Below are positions 1 to 6,741 of a stretch of DNA of 16,919 nucleotides, piece by piece; the stretch's first letter is position 1; each line of letters starts with the position of its first letter. Below the pieces are notes generated by a model, which saw nothing but the letters and a program-made list of their open reading frames with translations, made no database searches and was not told the DNA's origin. The DNA is taken from assembly GCA_041946685.1 (NCBI GenBank), contig JBHGAV010000075.1, positions 1 through 16,919 of the forward strand. Direction: 5' to 3'. Origin of the DNA: JBHGAV01 sp041946685. Lineage in GTDB: Bacteria > Acidobacteriota > Terriglobia > Bryobacterales > Bryobacteraceae. The translations under genes were made by a program, and so were the position numbers.

Positions 1-419
1 GTGCTGAAGCTGTCGCCTGAAGGCGAGGGCTTCAACCCTCCCAAGGTGGGACAGTGAATCCCGGTCAATCCGGGCCAGACCGCAGCCGCCAGGTCCTGCT
101 CGGCCAGCGCAAACGGCTTATTAATACGAACCAAGACATCCGCGCCACCCTTGCGCGCCTTGCACAAGGCTTCGCGCACCATGGCGCGAGCCGCGCTCTT
201 CTCGGCTGGCGGAACGCTGTCCTCCAAATCGAGCTCGATAGCGTCGGCGCCGCGAGTGTACGCTCTCTCGACGAATTTCGGCACGTTGACGGGCAAGATC
301 AGGACCGAACGCCGGACCATGCCCTCCAGTCGCTTCCGTCGCACTTCCACCGCGGTCGGCTGCGCTTCTTCCGGGGTTCCCCACTGGCTGTCCAGTCGAA
401 TCGACTCTTCTCGCTCCAC
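1..419 (-). CDS. CitE-like CoA-ester lyase (HpcH/HpaI aldolase family), 3' end outside window
   Basis: Partial gene: 139 codons are visible and the C-terminus lies beyond base 1. Residues 36-80 carry the family's N-terminal signature: RRSVLILPVNVPKF, then ERAYTRGADAIELDLEDSV, then AEKSAAR. This is the first part of the TIM barrel of citrate lyase beta / malyl-CoA / citramalyl-CoA lyases, which cleave 3-hydroxyacyl-CoA esters using Mg2+. The metal-binding and acyl-CoA parts further on are not visible. I chose the GTG at 419 because AAGGAG (432-427) lies 7 nt upstream; the nearby ATG at 426 opens a different, non-homologous frame. The gene follows the SDR gene by 58 bp on the same strand, so it is probably the last visible gene of the cluster. 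In the final ~45 bases the expected P-K-V-E-S-like segment reads better in another frame, so a frameshift near 41-50 is possible. The family call is firm; the substrate is unknown. Confidence 0.85.
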   Translation of the reverse strand, partial: MEREESIRLDSQWGTPEEAQPTAVEVRRKRLEGMVRRSVLILPVNVPKFVERAYTRGADAIELDLEDSVPPAEKSAARAMVREALCKARKGGADVLVRINKPFALAEQDLAAAVWPGLTGIHCPTLGGLKPSPSGDSFS

Positions 420-477
420 GAGACATCTCCTTGGGAGAGATCTGATCTGACAAGCCAGAGTGCCTGGGATGGCCTTC

Positions 478-1245
478 CTACGCCATGTACAAACCGCCGT
501 TGATGTCCAATGTTGCGCCGGTGATATATGCGGCGGCGGAGGAGGCCAGGAACAGGATAGCGGTCGCTACCTCTTCCGGCTTGCCGAGCCGCTGGACGGG
601 GATCATGGCAACCTGCGCCTTCAGCTCATCCGGGTCTCGCCAGTGAATCCGCTCACTGTCGATGAACCCGGGGGCGACGGCGTTCACGGTGACGCCATCC
701 GCTGCAACTTGATGCGCCAACGCCCGGGTGAATCCGAGGATGCCCATCTTCGCGCTCGGGTAGTGCACACTCGCCCGGGCCCCGCTACGGGCCATGACCG
801 AGGACACGTTGATAATCCGCCCAAAGTGCCCGCTAATCATATGGGGCACACAGGATTGGCTACACAGGAAGGCAGCCTTCAGGTGTGTGTCAAGCTCGAG
901 ATCCCAATCCGCCTCTGTAACATCGAGGATGTGTCGAGGCTGTCCGGGCTTCCGGCGTGCCCCGGCGCTGTTTACCAAGATGTCGATGCGGCCAAGATCG
1001 GCGGCGATCCGTGCGACCATAGCTTCGATCTCGGAGATTCGGAGCAGGTTCGCCTGGATAGTGAAAGCTCGACGTCCTTGGTGACGCGCATACGCGGCCA
1101 GCTGCTCCGCTCGGTCCCTCCGCTCGAGATACTGGATCGCAACGTCGGCGCCGTGCTCCGCAAAGACCTGCACCACCGCCGCGCCGATGTCCCCCGTCGC
1201 ACCAGTTATTAGCCCCACTCGGCCCGTGAGGTCGAGGAGATTCAT
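478..1245 (-). CDS. SDR-family oxidoreductase (FabG-like)
   Basis: A complete 255-aa classical short-chain dehydrogenase/reductase, a cytosolic NAD(P)(H)-dependent enzyme for alcohol/ketone interconversion. Visible motifs: cofactor loop TGATGDIG (14-21), NSAG (92-95), NVSS with the catalytic Ser near 148-149, Y162-P-S-A-K166 as the YxxxK catalytic pair, and a PG motif at 192-193. The length is normal for the family. The position that usually holds the catalytic-tetrad Asn (in N-L-K-G/A-x-F) is His121 (DTHLKAAF); some SDRs tolerate this, but it is worth noting. The start ATG has only a weak upstream GAGG 8 nt away. It lies 52 bp downstream of the aldo/keto reductase and 58 bp upstream of the CitE-like gene, so it is probably co-transcribed. 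Its substrate could be a 3-hydroxyacyl-CoA or a free hydroxy compound; the sequence does not decide. Confidence 0.92.
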   Translation of the reverse strand: MNLLDLTGRVGLITGATGDIGAAVVQVFAEHGADVAIQYLERRDRAEQLAAYARHQGRRAFTIQANLLRISEIEAMVARIAADLGRIDILVNSAGARRKPGQPRHILDVTEADWDLELDTHLKAAFLCSQSCVPHMISGHFGRIINVSSVMARSGARASVHYPSAKMGILGFTRALAHQVAADGVTVNAVAPGFIDSERIHWRDPDELKAQVAMIPVQRLGKPEEVATAILFLASSAAAYITGATLDINGGLYMA

Positions 1246-1297
1246 ACCGTGTCCTCGAAAACGCAGTAGAACGAGTCCGACAGCAAGGTAACGTCCT

Positions 1298-2299
1298 TCA
1301 CATCCGCAGGATGCGCTTCGGCCGGTACGGCTCCTCCAGGCGTGCGATCTGTTCCGTGGTCAGTGTAAGATCCAATCCGCGCACGACGTCCTCCAATTGC
1401 CCAATCTTGCCCGTACCAACGATTGGACTGGTCACCCCGGGTTTTTGGAGGATCCATGCCAGGGCCACTTGGGCGCGCGACGCACCGAGCTGCTCGGCCA
1501 CCTCCCCGACGCGTTCCGCGATCGCGAAGTCCGCCTCCTGGTAGTACATGCTCCGGGCCACCGCGTCACCCCTTGCCCGGGCTGTTCCTCCGGTCTTATC
1601 CGGAGCCCGGTTTCCCATGACGAACCCGCGGGCAAGCGGGCTCCAAGGAATGACCCCGACGCCCTGGTCGAGACAGAGGGGAATGATCTCTCGTTCATCT
1701 TCACGATAGATGATGTTGTACTGATTCTGCAGGGACACAAAACGGGGCCAGGCGTGGAGATCCGCGGTAAAGAGCGCTTTGGCTAGCTGCCAGGCGAACA
1801 GATTTGAGGCGCCAACATAGCGCGCTTTTCCGGCTCGGACCACGTCGTGCAAAGCCTCGAGAGTCTCCTCGAAAGGCGTGCCGCCATCCCACCAGTGGAT
1901 CTGGTAGATGTCCACGTGATCAAGGCCTAGGCGACTCAGGGAGGCATCAATAGCGTGGAGGATATGCTTGCGCGAGAGTCCGCCTTGATTGGGCTTGTCG
2001 CCCATCGCATGGTACACCTTCGTGGTGAGCACAAACTCGTCCCGGCAGGTAAAGACGTCTTTCAGCGCCCGTCCGACGATCTCTTCGGTCAGCCCCTGCG
2101 AATAGGCATCGGCCGTGTCAAAAAAGTTGATGCCCAGTTCCATTGCGCGGCGGAAGATCGGGCGCGCCTCGTCCTCCTCCAGCAGCCAATCGCGGGTGAC
2201 GCCTTGGCTATCCCGCCAGCTCCGGCTGCCGAACATCATCGTGCCCAAGCCGATCCGTGAAACCTTGAGCCCCGTCCTGCCCAATTTCACGTACTGCAT
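1298..2299 (-). CDS. Aldo/keto reductase
   Basis: A 333-aa NADP(H)-dependent aldo/keto reductase of the AKR type related to YajO / Kvbeta-like proteins. The full catalytic tetrad is visible: D61 and Y66 (FDTADAYS), K94 (TTKVYH) and H135 (YQIHWWD). The N-terminus has the standard beginning MQYVKLGRTGLKVSRIGLGT, and GASN, SLQNQYN and PWSPLARG mark the later cofactor-binding strands. The open frame extends 46 codons further upstream, but the ATG at 2299 is preceded by GAAAGGAGGGCAGG and matches family starts, so I use it. It follows the HMG-CoA-lyase-like gene after a 229-bp gap holding a long hairpin, so it may be partly uncoupled from the upstream genes. Reduction of an aldehyde or ketone intermediate is likely; the substrate cannot be told. 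Confidence 0.93.
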   Translation of the reverse strand: MQYVKLGRTGLKVSRIGLGTMMFGSRSWRDSQGVTRDWLLEEDEARPIFRRAMELGINFFDTADAYSQGLTEEIVGRALKDVFTCRDEFVLTTKVYHAMGDKPNQGGLSRKHILHAIDASLSRLGLDHVDIYQIHWWDGGTPFEETLEALHDVVRAGKARYVGASNLFAWQLAKALFTADLHAWPRFVSLQNQYNIIYREDEREIIPLCLDQGVGVIPWSPLARGFVMGNRAPDKTGGTARARGDAVARSMYYQEADFAIAERVGEVAEQLGASRAQVALAWILQKPGVTSPIVGTGKIGQLEDVVRGLDLTLTTEQIARLEEPYRPKRILRM

Positions 2300-2429
2300 G
2301 CCTGCCCTCCTTTCAGAGCCGCAAAACTGAGAGGAGAAGCATGATGGGGGATCGAAGAGAATGGGCGGCTCGGAGCTATGATGCGGCCGAGAGAGAGCAA
2401 GACCCCCCGCGAACCTAGATAGAAGGCGT

Positions 2430-2477
2430 GGCCACAAAGACGCAAGGCGCGGGTAAAGCCTCGTCGCCTTTGTGGCC
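2430..2477 (-). repeat. Long imperfect palindrome between HMGL-like and AKR genes
   Basis: Arms GGCCACAAAGACG (2430-2442) and CGCCTTTGTGGCC (2465-2477) are reverse complements except for one position, which becomes a G-U pair in minus-strand RNA. An inner AGGC/GCCT pair (2445-2448 with 2458-2461) extends the hairpin. It begins about 50 nt after the stop of the HMGL-like gene. No U-run follows, so it is not a classic intrinsic terminator; a REP-like element or an mRNA-processing/stabilising hairpin is more likely. The CACAAAGACGCAAGG wording resembles dispersed palindromes I recall from other environmental bacterial genomes, but I could not check this. Confidence 0.6.
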
Positions 2478-2528
2478 GCAATCGGGTGAGCTACTGTTCT
2501 AGCCTGGTTCTAGCCTCGCAACGGGTGC

Positions 2529-3482
2529 CTATTTTCCGGCCCGGAATCGGCTCAGGCTGCCCGCCTTCATCACCTTGCCGTGCAATTCGTGACCGAAGAT
2601 GTCCTCGGCTAGCCGCGCGCATTCGATCAGCTTGTCGAGATCCACCCCGGTCTCGATGCCCATCTCGTGGCACATGAAGACCAGGTCTTCCGTGGCGATG
2701 TTCCCCGCCGCCGACTTGTGGCCGCCGAAGGGACAGCCGCCCAGCGCGGCCACCGAGGCGTCGAACTCGGCGACTCCCATCTGGAGCGCGGCGAGCGCGT
2801 TTGCCATGCCTGGGCCGCGGGTATCGTGCAGGTGGAGTTGGATCCCGAGGTCGGGCCAGCGATTCCGCACCTGGCCGACGACGGCCTGGATCTGCCGGGG
2901 ATTCGCCCACCCCATGGTGTCAGCCAGGCTGAGGTGACGGAACGGGTAACCGTGATCCCGGAGCACCTTCTCCAGGTCGGCGGCCAGGCCGATCACTTTC
3001 TCGGGAGGGACGTCCCCCTCGTAGTTGCAGCCGAACGCCGCCATCATGCTGCCACCCCGGATCGGAACCTTCAGCTCCTCGTACTTCTTGACCCACTCGT
3101 CCAGGCCGGCCAGCGCCTCGCGGATCGTCTTGTTGGTGTTCTTCTGTGAAAAGGTGTCGCTGGCGATGACCGAGAGGCTTCCCTCAACATCGTACTTCCC
3201 AGCCGTCACGGCGCGCTCCAGTCCCTTGATGTTCAGGAAGAGCGCCTCATACTTCACTCCGGGTGCTCGCTTAAAGCCGCGCGACACCTCGTCAGCGTCC
3301 GCCATCTGCGGCACCCACTTCGGGCTGACGAAGGAGGTGACCTCGATGCAGGGGACGCCGGTTTCCGACAGCGCATCGACGAGCCGGATCTTCTTCTCGG
3401 TCGGGATGAAGGTCTTCTCGAACTGGAAGCCCTCGCGCGGCCCGACCTCACGAATCCAGACCTTCTTGGGGTAGTCCGCCAT
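2529..3482 (-). CDS. HMG-CoA-lyase-like aldolase
   Basis: A 317-aa TIM-barrel lyase of the HMGL / pyruvate-carboxyltransferase-like family, which cleaves 3-hydroxy-3-methylglutaryl-CoA-type esters with a divalent metal. Human HMG-CoA-lyase active-site positions have clear counterparts: R16 (EVGPREG), E47 (IEVTS), D188 (SLADTMG), the metal ligands H217 and H219 (LHLHD), C250 (LGGCPFG) and N261 (GNIATED). One change stands out: the Asp after the catalytic Arg (GPRDG in HMG-CoA lyases) is Glu17 here (GPREGFQ). This suggests a sister subfamily with a different substrate rather than true HMG-CoA lyase. The ATG has GAGGTG 4 nt upstream. The stop of the MaoC gene lies 3 nt before this ATG and overlaps that ribosome site, so translational coupling is likely. 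Second C-C lyase of the cluster, besides the CitE-like gene. Confidence 0.88.
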   Translation of the reverse strand: MADYPKKVWIREVGPREGFQFEKTFIPTEKKIRLVDALSETGVPCIEVTSFVSPKWVPQMADADEVSRGFKRAPGVKYEALFLNIKGLERAVTAGKYDVEGSLSVIASDTFSQKNTNKTIREALAGLDEWVKKYEELKVPIRGGSMMAAFGCNYEGDVPPEKVIGLAADLEKVLRDHGYPFRHLSLADTMGWANPRQIQAVVGQVRNRWPDLGIQLHLHDTRGPGMANALAALQMGVAEFDASVAALGGCPFGGHKSAAGNIATEDLVFMCHEMGIETGVDLDKLIECARLAEDIFGHELHGKVMKAGSLSRFRAGK

Positions 3483-3485
3483 GGA

Positions 3486-3989
3486 TCACCTCGCTGTCGC
3501 TTGCGGCGCGGCACCCAGGCCCACGGGGAACGGGTACGGCACCGCTTGGCCGGTCCGCTTCGGAAGCGCCACGACCGCACTGCCCTTGGTAGACTCAACG
3601 CCGCGGGAGTTCTTGAGCCCGATCTCCAACTCCACGAAGGCCACGCCGTCCTGCTCGTACTTCTTGGTGACCTTCCCCCAGGCCGTGAGCAGATCGCCGG
3701 GCAGGTCCATGTCCCGGTACTGGAACGCCACCTTCCAGGCCCACCCCCGGAGGCCGGCCCAATCCTTCAAGAGCTGCATCAAGACGTGCTGCTTCCAGGA
3801 GCCGTTTACCATGATGTCCGGGAGCTTGTCGTGCTGCGTAGCGTAGGCCTTATCGTAGTGAATGCGATGCCAGTTCTCCATCGCGGCGGACCAGCGCATG
3901 ATGTGACCGACCGACATCGGGCCCTTCTGAACCTGCGGGATCTCCTGGCCGATCTCCACGTCCTCGAAGTACACCTGCTGAGTGGCCAC
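3486..3989 (-). CDS. MaoC-like (R)-hydratase subunit, hot-dog fold
   Basis: A 167-aa MaoC-domain protein. Such enzymes hydrate 2-enoyl-CoAs to (R)-3-hydroxyacyl-CoAs, or the reverse. The hydratase-2 region reads W33-S-A-A-M-E-N-W-H-R-I-H-Y-D46. Relative to the standard D-x-N-P-x-H motif, Asp is Asn39 and Asn is His41, while His44 is kept. The N-x-H-R-I-H-Y-D form is what I recall from mesaconyl-C4-CoA / itaconyl-CoA hydratase-like and Htd2-like proteins, so it may mark a subfamily rather than loss of function. The start is a GTG at 3989 with AAAGGAG 7 nt upstream (ggaaaggagcgagaca). It lies 36 nt after the FAS1-like partner gene and 3 nt before the HMGL-like gene. It probably forms a heterodimer with the upstream protein, as in HadAB-like pairs (inference). 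Confidence 0.88.
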   Translation of the reverse strand: MATQQVYFEDVEIGQEIPQVQKGPMSVGHIMRWSAAMENWHRIHYDKAYATQHDKLPDIMVNGSWKQHVLMQLLKDWAGLRGWAWKVAFQYRDMDLPGDLLTAWGKVTKKYEQDGVAFVELEIGLKNSRGVESTKGSAVVALPKRTGQAVPYPFPVGLGAAPQATAR

Positions 3990-4025
3990 TGTCTCGCTCC
4001 TTTCCGGTGCGATCGTCGCTGTGCG

Positions 4026-4553
4026 CTACCGAAGCACGTGGGTCTGGACCGCCTTCAGCAGCAGCTCCTTATCTTGATTGCGGTACAGCGTCTCGACGAG
4101 GATGAACACCAACGTGCCGGACTTGCCTTCTTTCTGATAGACGTCCAGGTACTTGCTCTTCGCCTGGATCCGGTCACCCAAGCGGGCCAGGCGATAGACC
4201 TCCACCTGGTTGCCGCCGTTCAGCAAGCGTTTGAGGGGAATCGGCAACTGGGGCAGCCCCATCCCAAAGTCCCGGGTCACACCGTCGAAGTCCGGATCGG
4301 TGGACATCCGGTCCAACGGGTCCGGGGTGCCCGGCCGGCGCCGAAACGCGTGCAGCGGGAAGAGCGGGGGCGCCGCCACGCCGCCGTACCGCGTGGCTGC
4401 CGCCTCCTGGTCATTCCAGTAGACGGGGTCGGCATCGATCACCGCCTGCGTGAACCGCCGGATCGCCCCCCGCTCGACCGGATCGCACGCCTCGCCCCAC
4501 TCGGTCTCATACCCGATCAGCGCCTTCACTTCGTCCGTCACATAGTTGGCCAT
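4026..4553 (-). CDS. MaoC N-terminal / FAS1-like dehydratase subunit
   Basis: A 175-aa protein matching the non-catalytic hot-dog half (MaoC_dehydrat_N / FAS1_DH type) of two-part hydratases. Supporting segments: ERGAIRRFTQAVIDADPVYW (27-46), typical of this half; GGVAAPPLFP (57-66); and LNGGNQVEVYRLARLGDR (111-128), the usual substrate-tunnel strand. It has no D-x-N-x-x-H catalytic motif. In single-chain relatives this domain precedes the MaoC half; here the order is the same but in two genes, totalling 342 aa. The ATG at 4553 has only a weak site (GGGAG) upstream. It begins 138 nt after the ATPase gene, from which a stem-loop separates it. Confidence 0.85.
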   Translation of the reverse strand: MANYVTDEVKALIGYETEWGEACDPVERGAIRRFTQAVIDADPVYWNDQEAAATRYGGVAAPPLFPLHAFRRRPGTPDPLDRMSTDPDFDGVTRDFGMGLPQLPIPLKRLLNGGNQVEVYRLARLGDRIQAKSKYLDVYQKEGKSGTLVFILVETLYRNQDKELLLKAVQTHVLR

Positions 4554-4648
4554 GCTCTCCCGTTCCTTTCTTGGACGCTCTGGTCCGTGTGGCGTCCGTC
4601 CTCTCGCCCAGGCTGCCCGGGCCCGGACAGTGGGCTGTGTGTAAACGG

Positions 4649-4680
4649 GCGTGCGGCTCAGTCCGCTTCCCGCCGCACGC
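4649..4680 (-). terminator. Stem-loop after second ATPase gene, possible terminator or attenuator
   Basis: A perfect 9-bp inverted repeat, GCGTGCGGC (4649-4657) with GCCGCACGC (4672-4680), has a 14-nt loop. It starts 11 nt after the stop codon of the second ATPase gene. In minus-strand RNA the stem is followed by CCGUUUACAC, so there are only three U residues. It could give partial termination between the transporter genes and the enzyme genes, or act as a 3' stabiliser. Confidence 0.45.
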
Positions 4681-4691
4681 TCCCTCCCAGC

Positions 4692-5672
4692 TCAGTGCAC
4701 GCCGGCGGCATAGAGGTGGCACGCCACCCGATGCCCGGGACGCACTTCAGTGAACGACGGCTCGGTTGCGGCGCAACGCGGCATGGCCTCCGGGCAGCGC
4801 GTGTGGAACCGGCAGCCTGAAGGCGGATTCATCGGGTTCGGCACCTCGCCCGCTAGAATTACTTCCTCGTAAACGGCATCGGGATCGGCGGGCAGCGCCG
4901 CCGAGAAGAGGGCGCGCGTGTACGGATGCAACCGGCTGGCGGCGAGCGCGGCGGTATCCGCCATCTCGACCAGCTTCCCCAGGTACATGACGCCGATGGT
5001 GCTGCTCATGTGCTGCACGATCGCGAGATCGTGCGCGATCAGGAGATAGGACAGCCTCAGCCGCCGCTGAATGTCCTCCAGCAAGTTGATCACCTGCGCG
5101 CGAATCGACACGTCGAGCGCCGACACGGGCTCGTCCAGAATGATGAGCGACGGGTTCAGGGCCAACGCCCGGGCGATCGCGATGCGCTGCCGCTGCCCCC
5201 CGCTGAACTCGTGCGGGTACAGCGAGGCGGCCTGCTGGCTCAGGCCCACTGTTTCGAGGAGCTCCGCGACGCGACGCCCCAGCGCCTCGCCTGAGGCCAC
5301 CCGATGCACGATCAGGGGTTCGCTCAGGATCGTGCCGACCCGCATCCGCGGGTTGAGCGAGCTGTAGGGATCCTGGAACACGGGCTGGAGCGAGCGCCGG
5401 TACCAGGTCAGGTCGGCCTTCGCCAGGCCGTTGACGCTCTTTCCCTCGAACAGAATCGAGCCGCCTGTCACCGCCTCGATCAGCAAGATGCACTTGGCGA
5501 TGGTGGTTTTCCCGCAGCCCGACTCGCCGACTAGCCCGAACGTCGTCCCGGCGCGGATCTCGAAACTGACGCCGTCCACCGCCTTGACGGCTCCGACCTG
5601 CTTCATCCGGATCACGCCTTGCGTCACGGGGAAGTGCTTCTTGAGGTCCTGGACCTCCAGGAGGGCGCTCAT
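4692..5672 (-). CDS. ABC importer ATP-binding subunit 2 (DppF/OppF type)
   Basis: A 326-aa cytoplasmic ATPase that powers uptake through the two permeases. Visible in order: Walker A GESGCGKT (49-56), Q-loop Gln100, signature FSGGQ (156-160), Walker B LIILDEP (D180, E181) and H-loop His214. The C-terminal oligopeptide-transporter extension has HPYTRALF at 249-256. Four Cys (287, 293, 300, 318) in GCRFHTRCPEAMPRC plus HRVACH match the Cys pattern reported to hold an Fe-S cluster in some OppD/DppD-type ATPases. The open frame runs 40 codons further upstream, but the ATG at 5672 has GAAGGAGG upstream and overlaps the stop of the previous ATPase as ATGA, a sign of translational coupling. Family normally exports nothing and imports peptides, opines, nickel or oligosaccharides; the substrate here is not evident. 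Confidence 0.96.
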   Translation of the reverse strand: MSALLEVQDLKKHFPVTQGVIRMKQVGAVKAVDGVSFEIRAGTTFGLVGESGCGKTTIAKCILLIEAVTGGSILFEGKSVNGLAKADLTWYRRSLQPVFQDPYSSLNPRMRVGTILSEPLIVHRVASGEALGRRVAELLETVGLSQQAASLYPHEFSGGQRQRIAIARALALNPSLIILDEPVSALDVSIRAQVINLLEDIQRRLRLSYLLIAHDLAIVQHMSSTIGVMYLGKLVEMADTAALAASRLHPYTRALFSAALPADPDAVYEEVILAGEVPNPMNPPSGCRFHTRCPEAMPRCAATEPSFTEVRPGHRVACHLYAAGVH

Positions 5673-6649
5673 GCCCGTCCTCCTTCGGCCAGATGGCAAG
5701 CGGCGTGGTGGCCGGGGCCGATCTCGCGCTCGGGCGGGTATTGCTTCGCGCATAGCGGGATCGCGCGGGAGCAGCGGGGGGCGAAGCTGCATCCCGGCGG
5801 CAGGCTGCGGGGATCCGGAGGCTGCCCCCCGATGGTGTAGAGCAGCCCCGTGGGCTTGTCGAGCTGGGGCAGGCAGGCCAACAGGCCGACCGTGTACGGG
5901 TGGACCGGCCGCTTGAAGAGCCTCCGGACGTCGGCCGACTCCACGATGCGGCCGGCGTACATCACCGCGACCCGGTGGCAGATCTTGGCCACGATTCCGA
6001 GGTCGTGGGTGATCATGATCATGGCGACCCGCATCCGCTGCTGGATCTCTTTGAGTAGGGCCAGGAGCTGCGCCTGGATGGTAACGTCCAGCGAGGTCGT
6101 CGGCTCGTCGGCGATCAACAGCTCCGGCTGGCAGGCCAGCGCTATCGCCCCCACGATGCGTTGGCGCATCCCGCCGCTCATCTGGTGCGGATACTCGTTC
6201 ATCCGCTGCTCGGGTGACGGGATCTTCACCAGTCCGAGCATCTCCCGCACGCGTACGGGGACGTCCATGACCTGGTCGGCCTGGTGGGTGCGAATCGGCT
6301 CGGCCAGCTGGTCGGCGATGGTGAAGAGCGGGTCCAGCGAGGTCATTGGGTCCTGCAGGATCATGGAGATCTTGCTGCCCCGGATCTTCTGCATCTGCCG
6401 CTCGGTCTTCTCGAGCAGGTTCTCACCCCGCAGAAGGATACGCCCCCCCACGATCTGCCCGGAGGGCGGCGGCACCATCCGGAGGATGGAGAGCGCGGTC
6501 ATACTCTTCCCGCTGCCCGACTCCCCGACGATGCCCAGTGTCTCACCTTCAGCCACGCTGAAGCTGACCCCGTCCACCGCCTTCACCAGGCCGCTCTTCG
6601 TGGAAAAGTATGTCTGGAGGCCCTCGACCCGAAGAATTGTCTCAGTCAT
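5669..6649 (-). CDS. ABC importer ATP-binding subunit 1 (DppD/OppD type)
   Basis: A 326-aa ATPase, partner of the downstream DppF-like protein and identical to it in length. Motifs: Walker A GESGSGKS (42-49), Q-loop Gln99, signature MSGGM (157-161) followed by RQRI, Walker B LLIADEP (D181, E182) and H-loop His215. HPYTVGLLACLP begins the C-terminal extension. Four Cys at 287, 293, 300 and 318 occupy exactly the same positions as in the other ATPase, so both subunits may carry the C-terminal metal-cluster motif. The start ATG has only a weak GAGTGAG upstream. It follows the second permease by 92 nt and overlaps the next gene by 4 nt. Confidence 0.96.
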   Translation of the reverse strand: MTETILRVEGLQTYFSTKSGLVKAVDGVSFSVAEGETLGIVGESGSGKSMTALSILRMVPPPSGQIVGGRILLRGENLLEKTERQMQKIRGSKISMILQDPMTSLDPLFTIADQLAEPIRTHQADQVMDVPVRVREMLGLVKIPSPEQRMNEYPHQMSGGMRQRIVGAIALACQPELLIADEPTTSLDVTIQAQLLALLKEIQQRMRVAMIMITHDLGIVAKICHRVAVMYAGRIVESADVRRLFKRPVHPYTVGLLACLPQLDKPTGLLYTIGGQPPDPRSLPPGCSFAPRCSRAIPLCAKQYPPEREIGPGHHAACHLAEGGRA

Positions 6650-6741
6650 GACTCACTCGTTCACCCACGCGTCCGACAAACGGTATCTACCTCTACGCGA
6701 TGTGCTCTCAGCTCGGGGAGCGGGCGAACAGCGCCAAGCCG

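Noticed and set aside
121..453. 110-codon ATG frame at the CitE-like gene
   Set aside because: It is Arg/Gly-rich without homology. The GTG frame at 419, served by the same ribosome site, encodes the CitE signature.
2300..2400. Separate promoter for the aldo/keto reductase
   Set aside because: TTGCTC with a TAGCTC-like box is too weak to report in this GC-rich sequence.
4649..4680. Calling the hairpin a confident rho-independent terminator
   Set aside because: Only three U residues follow the stem, so it was kept only as a possible terminator or attenuator.
3501..4820. 439-codon open frame on the plus strand
   Set aside because: It runs antisense through the two MaoC genes into the ATPase gene. 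The minus-strand genes have clear motifs and ribosome sites; this one has neither.
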